A stretch of DNA of 64,000 bases from Chromatiales bacterium (GTDB lineage Bacteria > Pseudomonadota > Gammaproteobacteria > Steroidobacterales > GCA-2729495). The position numbers and the translations under genes were made by a program. The stretch is taken from NCBI GenBank assembly GCA_016789885.1, contig JAEUPZ010000032.1, positions 89,570 through 153,569 of the forward strand, given 5' to 3'. Within the stretch, counting starts at the first letter, position 1; every line of letters begins with the position of its first letter. Shown here piece after piece: positions 11,339 to 21,863 of this stretch. Below the pieces are notes generated by a model that was not told where the DNA came from, searched no databases, and saw nothing but the letters and a program-made list of their open reading frames with translations.

Positions 11339-12151
11339 ATGATCCCCGCATCCCTGCCGGCCTGGCGCCAGGCCCTGTCACTGCCTGCCGTCGTGGCGCT
11401 GGCCCTGATGCTCGCGGCCTGCGTCACGACCACGGCCGGCCGCACGACGTCGGCGCCGTCGGGCACGGACGCGGCCCAGTACAACCTGTCGCTGGGCGTC
11501 GGCTACCTGCGCCAGGGCAACCTGCAGGCGGCGAAGGACAAGCTCGAGCGCGCCATCGAGCAGGATCCCGGCCTCGCCACGGCCCACTCGGCCCTGGGCC
11601 TCGTCTACGAGCGGCTCGAGGACCTGGACGGCGCGGAGCGCCAGTACCGCCGTGCTGCACAGCTGGCGCCGGAGGATCCGGACGCGCAGAACGCCCTCGG
11701 CGTATTCCTGTGTTCGAAGCGCGGCAAGACCGCCGAGGCGCTGAAGGTCTTCGATCGCGCGCTGGCGATCCCGCTCTCGCGCAAGAACGTCAACCGGGCG
11801 GTGCTCTACACGAATGCGGGTACCTGCGCGAAGTACACCGACCTGCCCCGGGCCGAGGCGTACCTGCGGCGCGCCCTCGCCGAGAACCCGGATTACGCCG
11901 ATGCGCTGCTCCAGCTGGCCGAGGTGACGCTGGCCGCCGGCAACGGCCTCGGCGCCCGGGCCTTCCTCGAGCGCAATCTCGCCGCGGCCGGGCCGACGCC
12001 TGCCGGCCTGCTGCTCGGCTACCGCATCGAGTCACAGCTGGGTGACGCCACGGCGGCGGCCCGCTACGCCGAGCGCCTGCGGGGCGAGTTCCCCACGGCG
12101 GCGGAGATCCCCGTCCTCGATGGCCTGCGGGCGGGACGGCCGGCGCCATGA
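11339..12151 (+). CDS. pilF: type IV pilus biogenesis/stability lipoprotein PilF (PilW)
   Basis: PilF is an outer-membrane TPR lipoprotein needed for assembly of the PilQ secretin in type IV pilus systems. The 270-residue protein has a lipoprotein signal (hydrophobic about 15-30 ending LMLAAC) and several TPR helices starting at YNLSLGVGYLRQGNLQAA. The usual PilF block NALGVFLCSKRGKTAEAL is present. A GTG at 11336 is an alternative start. It overlaps rodZ by four bases (ATGA). Its position between rlmN and rodZ is the standard one. Confidence 0.9.
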   Translation: MIPASLPAWRQALSLPAVVALALMLAACVTTTAGRTTSAPSGTDAAQYNLSLGVGYLRQGNLQAAKDKLERAIEQDPGLATAHSALGLVYERLEDLDGAERQYRRAAQLAPEDPDAQNALGVFLCSKRGKTAEALKVFDRALAIPLSRKNVNRAVLYTNAGTCAKYTDLPRAEAYLRRALAENPDYADALLQLAEVTLAAGNGLGARAFLERNLAAAGPTPAGLLLGYRIESQLGDATAAARYAERLRGEFPTAAEIPVLDGLRAGRPAP

Positions 12152-13073
12152 CCGAGTCCGCCCCAATGCCTGAGACGCCGCTGTCCCTGGGCGACCGGCT
12201 CCGTTCCGGGCGCCGGGCCCGCGCCCTGTCCCTGGAGCAGGCTGCCCAGGCCCTGCACCTCGAGGAGTCGCTCCTGGCGGCCCTCGAGGAGGAGCGCTTC
12301 GCCGTCGTCGGCGCGCCGGTCTTCGTTCGCGGCCACCTGCGGAACTACGCGCGCCTGCTCGGTCTCGACGAGGACGCCATCCTCGGGGCTTACCGCAGCG
12401 CCGATCCGTCCAGCGAGCTGGCCCCGCGGCTCGCCCGTGAGCGCGAGCGCCCGCTGGAGTCCCGCCCCGGTCCGCTGGCCCTGGCGGCCGCGGCCGCGGT
12501 GGTGGTGCTGGCGGTCGTTGCCTGGCTGATCAGCAGCGACGAGCCCGCGCCGCCGACGGTGGGACCGCCGCCGGCGCCGATCAGCGCACCACCGGTTCCG
12601 GCACCTGTGGCGCAGCCCGCCCAGCCGGTCCCCGATGCCGCTCCGGCCGCCGAGGCCGCCCCGGCCTCCGCTGCGGCGACGCCGCCACCGGCCGGCAGCG
12701 TCCGCATCGAGTTCATGTTCACCGAAGAGTCCTGGGTCCGCGTCGGTGCCGACGGGCGCTGGCTGGCCGACGGTGTCGAGAAGGCGGGCAGCACGCGGGT
12801 GATCGACGCCGTGCCGCCGGTCGAGGTCACGCTCGGCAACGCCGCCGGCGTGCGGCTGCGGGTCGACGGCGCGGACTACGGGCTGCCGGCCGGCGCCAGC
12901 AGTCCAGGCAGCAACGTGGCCCGCTTCCGCATCGACGGTCCTGCGGTGGCCGCCGTGCCGGCGACTCCCGCCGCGGCCCCGCTGCCCGGCCCGGCGACGA
13001 CTCCCGCCGCGCCACCGGCACCCGACACCACCAACACCGCGCCCGTGGCCGGGCCTGCGGGCGGAGCCACCGA

Positions 13074-13077
<4 letters not shown>
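12148..13077 (+). CDS. rodZ: cytoskeletal/cell-shape protein RodZ
   Basis: RodZ links MreB filaments to the membrane. The 309-residue protein has the expected order: an N-terminal helix-turn-helix domain (about 10-80, [20 protein letters not shown]), one membrane helix (about 109-128, [20 protein letters not shown]), a Pro/Ala-rich periplasmic linker (about 130-185), a DUF4115-type beta domain (about 187-265, [14 protein letters not shown]), and an unusual second Ala/Pro-rich tail. It overlaps hisS by four bases (ATGA). Confidence 0.9.
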
Positions 13078-14354
<1,277 letters not shown>

Positions 14355-14387
14355 CGACAACCTCCCCTACAGGAAAGACCGAGCACC

Positions 14388-15050
14388 GTGGAAGACTTAC
14401 TTACCGACCAGCAGCAGGCCGAAGTCGTCAAGAAGTGGCTGCGGGGCAACGGCCTGTGGCTCGCTGCCGGCGTCGTGCTCGGCGTCGCCGGCCTCTTCGG
14501 CTGGTTCCAGTGGCAGGACTACCAGCTGCGCCGGGCCGAGCAGGCGTCGGTGCTCTTCGACGAGTTCCGGGCGGCGGCCGCGAAGCCGGGCCTGGAGGAC
14601 GCCGAACTCACCATGCAGAAGCTCAGCACCGAGTTCGCCGGCTCCGGCTACACGGACCAGGCGCGGCTCATCATGGCCCGGCTGTACCTCGACCGGAGCG
14701 ATTCCGACAAGGCCGCCGACTACCTGCGCCAGGTGTCGACCGGCGCGGCCAACGAGGAGATCCGCCTGCTCGCGACGCTGCGCTACGCCCGGCTGCTGGT
14801 GTCGAAGGACTCGGCCGAGGAAGCCCTGAAGGCGCTCGCCATCAGCGTCCCGGCGGGCTGGGGACCGGCGTTCCATGCGGTGCGTGGCGACGTTTACTAC
14901 GCTCTGGGCAAGCGCAACGAGGCCCGCAGCGAGTACGAGCAGGCGCTGAAGGTGGCGGAGACCCCGGGCCTCGACCGGGCCTACATCCAGGCCAAGCTCG
15001 ACGACCTCGGCGGCCCGACCACGGCCCCCGCGGCGGCTCCTGCGCCCTGA
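14388..15050 (+). CDS. yfgM: YfgM/AncA-like membrane-anchored TPR protein
   Basis: The 220-residue protein has a short cytoplasmic segment (VEDLLTDQQQAEVVKKWLR), a membrane helix (about 21-40, GLWLAAGVVLGVAGLFGWF) and a periplasmic TPR-like region. YfgM associates with the SecYEG-PpiD chaperone site and assists outer-membrane protein passage. The start is GTG at 14388 after an AGGAAAG ribosome-binding site. The stop overlaps bamB in TGATG. The location between hisS and bamB supports the call. Confidence 0.88.
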   Translation: MEDLLTDQQQAEVVKKWLRGNGLWLAAGVVLGVAGLFGWFQWQDYQLRRAEQASVLFDEFRAAAAKPGLEDAELTMQKLSTEFAGSGYTDQARLIMARLYLDRSDSDKAADYLRQVSTGAANEEIRLLATLRYARLLVSKDSAEEALKALAISVPAGWGPAFHAVRGDVYYALGKRNEARSEYEQALKVAETPGLDRAYIQAKLDDLGGPTTAPAAAPAP

Positions 15051-16210
15051 TGCCCGGCTGGCGCCGCCTCGCGATCCTGGCCGCCACCCTGTGGCTGGCC
15101 GGCTGCGCGCTCAAGAAGGACAAGCCCGAGGACCCGCCGGCGAAGCTGGCCGACATCGAGCCGACGCTGCGGATCGACGCGGCCTGGTCTGCCGGCATCG
15201 GCGATGGCACCAAGTTCCTGCGCCTCGGGCTCAGTCCCGACTCGGATGGCAGCCGTGTCTATGCGGCGAGCCACGATGGCATCGTCGCGGCCTATGACGC
15301 CACCAAGGGCCGCCGGCTGTGGCGCCGGAAGACGAAGCTGCCGCTGTCGGCCGGGCCCTCCACCGACGGCGAGCTGGTCGTCGCAGGTTCCGCCAACGGG
15401 GACGTGGTCGCATTGCGTGCCGACAACGGCCAGCAGGCGTGGCGCATCCAGGTGGCCAGCGAGGTGCTGGCGCCACCGGCCCTGGCCCGGGGCCTCGTCC
15501 TCGTCCGTACCGTCGACGGCAAGCTCACGGCGTTCCGCGCCACCGATGGCACCGAGGCCTGGTTCGTGCAGGAGCAGGTGCCGCGCCTGTCGGTGCGTGG
15601 CACAGCCGCGCCAGTGGTCGTCGGCAACGTGGTGGTCAGCGGCTTCGACAGCGGGCGCGTGGTGGCCCACGACATCACCGATGGCACCGAGGTCTGGCAG
15701 GCGACGGTCGATCCGCCCGCGGGGCGGAACGAGGTCGAGCGCCTGAAGGACGTCAACGCCACGGTGCGCGCCGTCGGCGAGGACATCTACGCCGTCGGCT
15801 ACCAGGGGCGCCTGGCCGCGCTGGCGCTGGAGTCGGGCCAGATCCTGTGGGCGCTGGACATGTCGAGCCACAGCGGCCTGGCGGCCGACGCCAACGGCGT
15901 CTACGTCGCCGGAGCCGACGGCAGCCTCGCCGCCGTCCGGCGCACGACCGCGGCCGAGCTCTGGAAGGACGAGAGCCTGCGCAACCGCGACCTCTCTGCC
16001 CCCGCGGCGTTCCAGACCTCGGTGGTGGTCGGTGACTTCCAGGGCTTCGTCCACTGGTTCGATGCCACGACCGGAGAGCCCCAGGCCCGGGCGAAGGCCC
16101 GCGGCGGCCGCGTCGTCGGCACGCCGCTGGTCGTGAACGACCTCATCTACGTCCAGACCGAGGGCGGCAAGCTGACCGCCTTCAGCGCGCGCCCGCGCGC
16201 GCGCCGCTAG
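15050..16210 (+). CDS. bamB: outer-membrane assembly lipoprotein BamB
   Basis: BamB is a beta-propeller lipoprotein of the BAM complex that inserts beta-barrels into the outer membrane. The 386-residue protein has a lipoprotein signal ending LWLAGC (lipid cysteine about residue 19) and repeated PQQ-like blades (GRRLWRRKT, GQQAWRIQV, GTEAWFVQE, GTEVWQATV, GQILWALDM). The ATG overlaps the yfgM stop, and der starts 22 bases later. The tail is unusually arginine-rich (RPRARR). Confidence 0.93.
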   Translation: MPGWRRLAILAATLWLAGCALKKDKPEDPPAKLADIEPTLRIDAAWSAGIGDGTKFLRLGLSPDSDGSRVYAASHDGIVAAYDATKGRRLWRRKTKLPLSAGPSTDGELVVAGSANGDVVALRADNGQQAWRIQVASEVLAPPALARGLVLVRTVDGKLTAFRATDGTEAWFVQEQVPRLSVRGTAAPVVVGNVVVSGFDSGRVVAHDITDGTEVWQATVDPPAGRNEVERLKDVNATVRAVGEDIYAVGYQGRLAALALESGQILWALDMSSHSGLAADANGVYVAGADGSLAAVRRTTAAELWKDESLRNRDLSAPAAFQTSVVVGDFQGFVHWFDATTGEPQARAKARGGRVVGTPLVVNDLIYVQTEGGKLTAFSARPRARR

Positions 16211-16232
16211 CCGCCTGCGGCCGACGCTGCCC

Positions 16233-17624
16233 ATGGCCCTGCCGGTCTTTGCCATCGTCGGCCGTCCCAATGTCGGCAAGTCGACGCTGTTCAACGCCCT
16301 GACGGGCACGCGTGATGCCCTGGTGGCCGACTACCCCGGCCTGACGCGTGACCGGCTCTATGGCTACGCGGCGGGGCCGCAGGGCACCGCCATCGTTATC
16401 GACACCGGCGGACTGACCCGCGAAGCCGCGCCGCTGGCGGGCCAGGTGGCGAAGCAGGTGACGCTCGCCATCGGCGAGGCCGACGCCGTGGCGCTGGTGG
16501 TCGACGGCCGGTCGGGCCCGGTGCCCGAAGACGCCGCCATCGTCGATCTCGTGCGGCGCACCGGCAAGCCCGTGCTGCTCGTCGTCAACAAGGCCGAGGG
16601 ACGGTCAGGCGGGGAGGCGGCCGCGGCCTTCTACGAGCTCGGTCTCGGCGACCCGCTGCCGGTGTCGGCCCTGCGGGGAGACCACCTCGACGACCTGCTG
16701 TCGGCCCTGCACGCACTCTGCCCGCCGAAGCCGGCCGAGGAGCCGGCGGCGGCGGGTCTTGCCGACGCCGTTCGCATCGCCGTCATCGGTCGCCCCAATG
16801 TCGGCAAGTCGACGCTGATCAACCGCTACCTCGGCGAGGAGCGGCTGCTGACCATGGACGAGGCGGGCACGACCCGCGACAGCGTGAGCGTCGCCTTCAG
16901 CCACGACGGCCACGACTTCGTCCTTGTCGATACCGCCGGCATCCGCCGGCGCGCGCGGGTCACCGAGACCATCGAGCGGTTCAGCGTCGTCAAGGCACTG
17001 CAGGCCATCGAGGCCGCCGACGCGGTCCTGGTGCTGCTGGACGCCCGCGACGGCGTCACCGAACAGGACATCTCGCTGCTCGGCCTCGTGCTGGAGCGCG
17101 GCCGGGCGCTCGCCATCGGCGTCAACAAGTGGGACGGGCTTGCGCCGGAGCAGCGGCAGCGCGTGCAGGAGGAGCTGGACCGCCGGCTGGACTTCCTCGA
17201 GTTCGCCGACCGGCACTTCATCTCGGCCCGCCACGGCACGGCCATCTACGACCTGCTGGCGAGCGGCCGGGCCGCCGCGCTGGCCGCGTCGCGGGAGCTG
17301 CCGACGCCGGCGCTGAACCAGGTGCTGAAGGACGCCGTCGCCGCGTACCCGACGCCCATCGCGAACCGCAGCCGGATCAAGCTGACCTATGCCCACCAGG
17401 GTGGCCGGCGGCCACCGCTCGTGGTCATCCACGGCAACCAGGTGACGGCGTTGCCCGAGAGCTACAAGCGGTACCTGGTGGGCTGCCTGCGCAAGGCCTT
17501 CCGCCTGCGCGGCACCCCGGTGCGCATCGAACTCCGCGCCGGCCGGAACCCCTTTGCCGGCAAGCGCAACACGCTGACCCCGCGGCAGATCAAGCGCCGG
17601 CGGCGCGTGCGCGGCGGGCGCTAG
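16233..17624 (+). CDS. der: ribosome-assembly GTPase Der (EngA)
   Basis: Der is an essential double GTPase of 50S subunit maturation. The 463-residue protein has two G domains: the first P-loop GRPNVGKSTLF at about 10-20 and the second GRPNVGKSTLI at about 187-197, with DTAG/DTGG and NK(x)D-type motifs (VNKAEG, VNKWDG). A KH-like C-terminal domain ends with a basic tail (RQIKRRRRVRGGR). It closes the conserved hisS-yfgM-bamB-der run. Confidence 0.96.
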   Translation: MALPVFAIVGRPNVGKSTLFNALTGTRDALVADYPGLTRDRLYGYAAGPQGTAIVIDTGGLTREAAPLAGQVAKQVTLAIGEADAVALVVDGRSGPVPEDAAIVDLVRRTGKPVLLVVNKAEGRSGGEAAAAFYELGLGDPLPVSALRGDHLDDLLSALHALCPPKPAEEPAAAGLADAVRIAVIGRPNVGKSTLINRYLGEERLLTMDEAGTTRDSVSVAFSHDGHDFVLVDTAGIRRRARVTETIERFSVVKALQAIEAADAVLVLLDARDGVTEQDISLLGLVLERGRALAIGVNKWDGLAPEQRQRVQEELDRRLDFLEFADRHFISARHGTAIYDLLASGRAAALAASRELPTPALNQVLKDAVAAYPTPIANRSRIKLTYAHQGGRRPPLVVIHGNQVTALPESYKRYLVGCLRKAFRLRGTPVRIELRAGRNPFAGKRNTLTPRQIKRRRRVRGGR

Positions 17625-17702
17625 GGCGGCGATAACCATATAACGAATGGGTCGGGCCGGCCCGTGGGGCCGCGGCGCATAATCGCCGCCGGAGGCCCTG
17701 CC

Positions 17703-18866
17703 ATGAACGCCCGCACGACCAAGCCTGTGCTGAACGTGGTCGCCGGCGCCGGCCCGGCGAGCGTTGCCGCGACCGGTGCCCGCAAGCTCTTCCAGCATCC
17801 CGGCCCCTTCGCCATGTTCCGGGGCGGCACCCTCGAGGGCCCCGTCCTCGCCTACGAGACCTGGGGCGAGCTCAATGCCGCCCGGGACAACGCCGTGCTG
17901 ATCTTCACCGGCATGTCGCCGTCGGCCCACGCCGCGTCGTCGCCGGCCGATCCGTCGCCCGGCTGGTGGGAAGAGGTGGTGGGGCCGGGCCGGCCCATCG
18001 ACACCCGGCGCTTCTTCGTCGTGTGCATGAACTCGCTGGGCAGCTGCTTCGGTTCCACGGGGCCTGCTTCCATCGACCCGCGCACCGGCCGGCCTTACCG
18101 CCTGAACTTCCCCGTGCTGTCCCTCGAGGACGTGGCCAGCGCCGGCCGCGCGCTGGTGGCGCACCTCGGCATCACGTCGCTGCACGCGCTCGTGGGGCCC
18201 AGCATGGGCGGCATGACCTCGCTGGCCTTCGCCATCCAGTTCCCGGGGCTTGCCCGCAACCTGCTGCTGCTCTCGACGGCGGCGCGCTCGCTGCCGTTCG
18301 CCATCGCGCTGCGCTCGCTGCAGCGGGAGATGATCCGCCGTGATCCCGACTGGCTGCACGGCGAGTACCCGCCGGGGGCCGGGCCCATCACCGGCATGCG
18401 GCTCGCCCGCAAGCTCGGCATGCTGACCTACCGCTCGGCGCGGGAGTGGGAGCAGCGCTTCGGGCGCGAGCGGGTCGAGGGCGAGCGCCAGGCCGGTGAC
18501 GCCTTCGCCGTGGACTTCGAGGTGGAGGCCTACCTCGAGGCCCACGCGCAGAAGTTCACGGGCCAGTTCGACGCCAACTGCTACCTGTACCTTTCCCGCG
18601 CCAGCGACCTCTTCGACGTGGCCGACCACGGTGGCTCCCTCGAGGCGGGCCTGGCCCGGGTGCAGGCGGAGCGCGTCGGGGTGATCGGCGTCGAGACGGA
18701 CTTCCTCTTCCCGCTGCACCAGCAGCAGGAGCTGGGGCGTCTGCTGGCGGCACCGGGACGCGAGGTGCAGCTCACCGAGCTGCCGTCGCTGCAGGGTCAC
18801 GACGCGTTCCTCGTCGACATGGACCGCTTCCGGCCGCCCATCGCCGCGTTCTTCGCGCCCCGCTGA
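17703..18866 (+). CDS. metX: MetX-family O-acyltransferase (homoserine or serine acyltransferase)
   Basis: The protein is an alpha/beta-hydrolase-fold acyltransferase of the MetX family, 387 residues. It has GCFGSTGP-like oxyanion residues (SCFGSTGPAS), the nucleophile elbow GPSMGGM (Ser about residue 167), Asp in VETDFLFP and His in LQGHDAFLVD. The family activates homoserine for methionine synthesis, but Xanthomonadales-type members with a GPSMGG elbow act on L-serine for cysteine synthesis; sequence alone does not decide. ATG 17703 follows GGAGGCCCTGCC. Upstream (17630-17650) is an AT-rich patch, ATAACCATATAACG, unlike the flanking GC-rich DNA, which probably holds the promoter or an operator. 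Confidence 0.82.
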   Translation: MNARTTKPVLNVVAGAGPASVAATGARKLFQHPGPFAMFRGGTLEGPVLAYETWGELNAARDNAVLIFTGMSPSAHAASSPADPSPGWWEEVVGPGRPIDTRRFFVVCMNSLGSCFGSTGPASIDPRTGRPYRLNFPVLSLEDVASAGRALVAHLGITSLHALVGPSMGGMTSLAFAIQFPGLARNLLLLSTAARSLPFAIALRSLQREMIRRDPDWLHGEYPPGAGPITGMRLARKLGMLTYRSAREWEQRFGRERVEGERQAGDAFAVDFEVEAYLEAHAQKFTGQFDANCYLYLSRASDLFDVADHGGSLEAGLARVQAERVGVIGVETDFLFPLHQQQELGRLLAAPGREVQLTELPSLQGHDAFLVDMDRFRPPIAAFFAPR

Positions 18867-18872
18867 GCCGCC

Positions 18873-20273
18873 TTACTCGCCACCCTCCGGTGGCAGGACC
18901 TCGACGACCGTCGCGGTGACGCTGCCCCGGGCGAGCCGCGCGGTGACGGCGTCGCCCCGGCGCAGCGCGCCGGCGTCGCGCACCACCGTGCCGTCGGCCG
19001 CCAGGACGATGGCGTAGCCGCGTTCCAGCGTCTGCAACGGGCTGACGGCGTTGAGCCGTCCCGCGACGCCGGCCAGCGTCAGCCCCGTCGCCCGCAGCCG
19101 TGCCCGCAGGGCCAGGGTGAGCCGCGCCCGGCCGGCCTGCAGGCGGTCGCGGGTGACCGCGACGCGCAGCGCTGGCGAGGCCCGGTGCAGGCGGCGCTCG
19201 AGTCCCTGCCAGCGCAGCGCGTCGACCTGCAGCCGGCGGGCGAGGCTCCGCCGCAGGCGCTGGCCGAGTTCGTCGAGCCGCTGGGCCGATTGCCGCAGCC
19301 GGTAGCCGGGATCGGCGCGCCGCAGCCTGGCCGTGATGGTGGCGAGCTTTCGCTGCTCCGCCAGCAGCCGACGCCGGACGGCCGCCTGGCTGCGGGCGGC
19401 CAGGCGTTCGACCCGGCGTGCCCACTCACTGCTGTCCGGAACCACGAGCTCGGCGGCGCCGGAGGGCGTCGGTGCCCGCAGGTCGGCGGCGAGATCCGCG
19501 AGGGTCACGTCGATCTCGTGGCCCACGCCCGACACCACGGGGATCGGCGAGGCGGCGATGGCGCGGGCGACGATCTCCTCGTTGAAGGCCCACAGGTCCT
19601 CCAGGGAGCCGCCCCCGCGGGCGACGATGAGCACGTCGCACTCGGCCCGCGCGGCCGCCGTCTCCAGGGCCGCGACGATCTCGTGTTTCGCGCCTTCCCC
19701 CTGGACCGCGACGGGATACAGCACCACCGGCACCGCGGCAAAGCGCCGCCGCAGGACGTTGAGGACGTCGCGGATCGCCGCACCCGTCGGCGAGGTGATG
19801 ACGCCGATGCAGCGGGGCAGGGCGGGCAGCGGCCGCTTGCGCTCCGGGGCGAACAGGCCCTCGGCCGTGAGCCGGGCGATGAGGGCCTCGAGCCGCTGGC
19901 GGAGCAGGCCGTCGCCCGCCGCCTCGAGGTGCTCCAGGATCAGCTGGAAGTCGCCCCGCGGCTCGTAGAGGCTCACGCGGCCATGGCCGAGCACCGTCTG
20001 CCCGTTGGCCGGCGCGAACCGGACGCCGCGGTTGGCGCCGCGGAACATCACGCAGCGGACCTGGGCCTGCTCGTCCTTCAGCGTCAGGTACCAGTGGCCC
20101 GATGCCGGGCGCGCCAGGTTCGAGACCTCGCCGCTGATCCAGACCGCCGGCAGGTCGCCCTCCAGCAGCCGGCGCGCCATGCGGTTCAGCTCCGAGACGC
20201 TGAGCGCGCGCTCGGGCCGGGCGCCGTTGGCGGCGCTGCGGGGGGCTGGCCAGTCGCCGGGCGGGCGGGGCAT
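18873..20273 (-). CDS. xseA: exodeoxyribonuclease VII large subunit
   Basis: XseA, with XseB, degrades single-stranded DNA in both directions. The 466-residue protein has an N-terminal OB fold ([29 protein letters not shown] region, about 23-50), the catalytic core with [32 protein letters not shown] and [14 protein letters not shown], a long coiled-coil-rich C-terminal region full of Arg and Leu, and the final LERGYAIVL motif. It is divergent from guaB, as in E. coli. The start MPRPPGDW is chosen over longer readings that enter the guaB promoter region. Confidence 0.94.
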   Translation of the reverse strand: MPRPPGDWPAPRSAANGARPERALSVSELNRMARRLLEGDLPAVWISGEVSNLARPASGHWYLTLKDEQAQVRCVMFRGANRGVRFAPANGQTVLGHGRVSLYEPRGDFQLILEHLEAAGDGLLRQRLEALIARLTAEGLFAPERKRPLPALPRCIGVITSPTGAAIRDVLNVLRRRFAAVPVVLYPVAVQGEGAKHEIVAALETAAARAECDVLIVARGGGSLEDLWAFNEEIVARAIAASPIPVVSGVGHEIDVTLADLAADLRAPTPSGAAELVVPDSSEWARRVERLAARSQAAVRRRLLAEQRKLATITARLRRADPGYRLRQSAQRLDELGQRLRRSLARRLQVDALRWQGLERRLHRASPALRVAVTRDRLQAGRARLTLALRARLRATGLTLAGVAGRLNAVSPLQTLERGYAIVLAADGTVVRDAGALRRGDAVTARLARGSVTATVVEVLPPEGGE

Positions 20274-20305
20274 GGGGCGGTGCGGTGGCGGGCGGGGCGG
20301 GCAGT

Positions 20306-20335
20306 TTACGCGGTCGGCCGGGCCGCGTACCATTT
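20306..20335 (+). promoter_or_regulatory. possible guaBA promoter
   Basis: TTTACG at about 20307 and TACCAT at about 20330 are 17 bases apart, upstream of guaB and between the divergent xseA and guaB genes. The boxes are imperfect matches to sigma-70 consensus. A strong AAAAGGGA ribosome-binding site follows at 20383-20390. Confidence 0.35.
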
Positions 20336-20393
20336 CAAACCCGTGGCCGCAGCGTCCCATGGCCCGGGCTTACCTGCCGGGCAAAAGGGAAGT

Positions 20394-21863
20394 ATGCGAC
20401 TCAGCCACGACGCCCTCACCTTCGACGACGTACTGCTGCAGCCCGCCTACTCGGAGCTCCTGCCCCGGGAAGCCGACCTGCAGACCCGCGTCACGCGCGG
20501 CATCGTCCTCAACATCCCGCTGCTGTCCGCCGCCATGGACACGGTCACCGAGGCCCGCCTCGCCATCACCCTGGCGCAGGAAGGGGGCCTCGGCATCATC
20601 CACAAGAACATGACGCCCGAGGCGCAGGCCGCCGAGGTCGCCCGGGTCAAGAAGTACGAGAGCGGCATCGTCAGCGACCCCATCACCGTGTCGCCCGAGC
20701 AGACCGTGGGCGAAGTGCTCTCCATCACCCGTGCCCGGGGCTTCTCCGGCATGCCGGTGGTGGAGAAGGGCCGGACGGTCGGCATCGTCACGAACCGCGA
20801 CCTGCGCTTCGAGACGCGGCTCGACGCCCCGGTGTCGCTGGTCATGACGCCGAAGGAGCGGCTGGTCACGGTGCGCGAGGGCGCCGACAAGAACGAGGTC
20901 CTCGACCTGCTGCAGAAGCACCGCATCGAGAAGGTGCTGGTGGTGAACGACCAGTTCCAGCTGCGCGGCATGATCACCGCGAAGGACTTCCAGAAGGCCA
21001 AGGACTACCCGCTGGCCTGCAAGGACCCCCGCGGCGCGCTGCGCGTCGGCGCCGCCGTCGGCACCGGCGGTGACACGCCGCTGCGCGTGAAGCTGCTCAT
21101 CGAGGCGGGCGTCGACGTGCTCGTCGTCGATACCGCCCACGGCCATTCGAAGGGCGTGCTGGACCGCGTGCGCGCCATCAAGCGCGAATACCCCGACGTG
21201 CAGGTCATCGGCGGCAACATCGCCACCGGCGAGGCCGCCAAGGCGCTGGTGGCTGCCGGCGCCGACGGCGTGAAGGTGGGCGTCGGTCCCGGCTCCATCT
21301 GCACGACACGCATCGTCTCCGGCGTCGGCGTGCCGCAGATCTCGGCCGTGGCCGAGGTGGCCGACGCGCTGGCCGGCACCGACGTGCCGCTCATCGCCGA
21401 CGGCGGCATCCGTTATTCCGGCGACCTGGCCAAGGCCATCGCGGCGGGCGCCTACTGCACCATGATCGGCGGGCTCTTCGCCGGCACCGAGGAGGCGCCG
21501 GGCGACGTCGAGCTGTACCAGGGGCGCTCGTACAAGTCGTACCGGGGCATGGGTTCGCTGGGCGCCATGGCCCAGCGGCACGGCTCCGCCGACCGCTACT
21601 TCCAGGACGCCAGCGAAGAGCTCGAAAAGCTCGTGCCCGAGGGCATCGAGGGCCGCGTGCCGTACAAGGGCACCCTCGTCGCCATCGTCCACCAGCTCGT
21701 CGGCGGCCTGCGGGCGGCCATGGGCTACACCGGCTGCCGCAACATCACCGAGATGCGCACGCTGCCGAAGTTCGTGCGCATCACCGGCGCGGGCATCCGC
21801 GAGAGCCACGTCCACGACGTGATGATCACCAAGGAACCGCCGAACTACCGGACCGAGCTGTGA
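20394..21863 (+). CDS. guaB: IMP dehydrogenase
   Basis: GuaB oxidises IMP to XMP, the committing step to GMP. The 489-residue protein has the TIM barrel interrupted by two CBS domains (about 95-205), the catalytic loop GPGSICTTR, and the flap/active-site segments [16 protein letters not shown] and [11 protein letters not shown]. The start [15 protein letters not shown] is typical and sits behind AAAAGGGAAGT. The stop overlaps the guaA start by four bases (GTGA), so guaBA is a coupled operon. Confidence 0.97.
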   Translation: MRLSHDALTFDDVLLQPAYSELLPREADLQTRVTRGIVLNIPLLSAAMDTVTEARLAITLAQEGGLGIIHKNMTPEAQAAEVARVKKYESGIVSDPITVSPEQTVGEVLSITRARGFSGMPVVEKGRTVGIVTNRDLRFETRLDAPVSLVMTPKERLVTVREGADKNEVLDLLQKHRIEKVLVVNDQFQLRGMITAKDFQKAKDYPLACKDPRGALRVGAAVGTGGDTPLRVKLLIEAGVDVLVVDTAHGHSKGVLDRVRAIKREYPDVQVIGGNIATGEAAKALVAAGADGVKVGVGPGSICTTRIVSGVGVPQISAVAEVADALAGTDVPLIADGGIRYSGDLAKAIAAGAYCTMIGGLFAGTEEAPGDVELYQGRSYKSYRGMGSLGAMAQRHGSADRYFQDASEELEKLVPEGIEGRVPYKGTLVAIVHQLVGGLRAAMGYTGCRNITEMRTLPKFVRITGAGIRESHVHDVMITKEPPNYRTEL

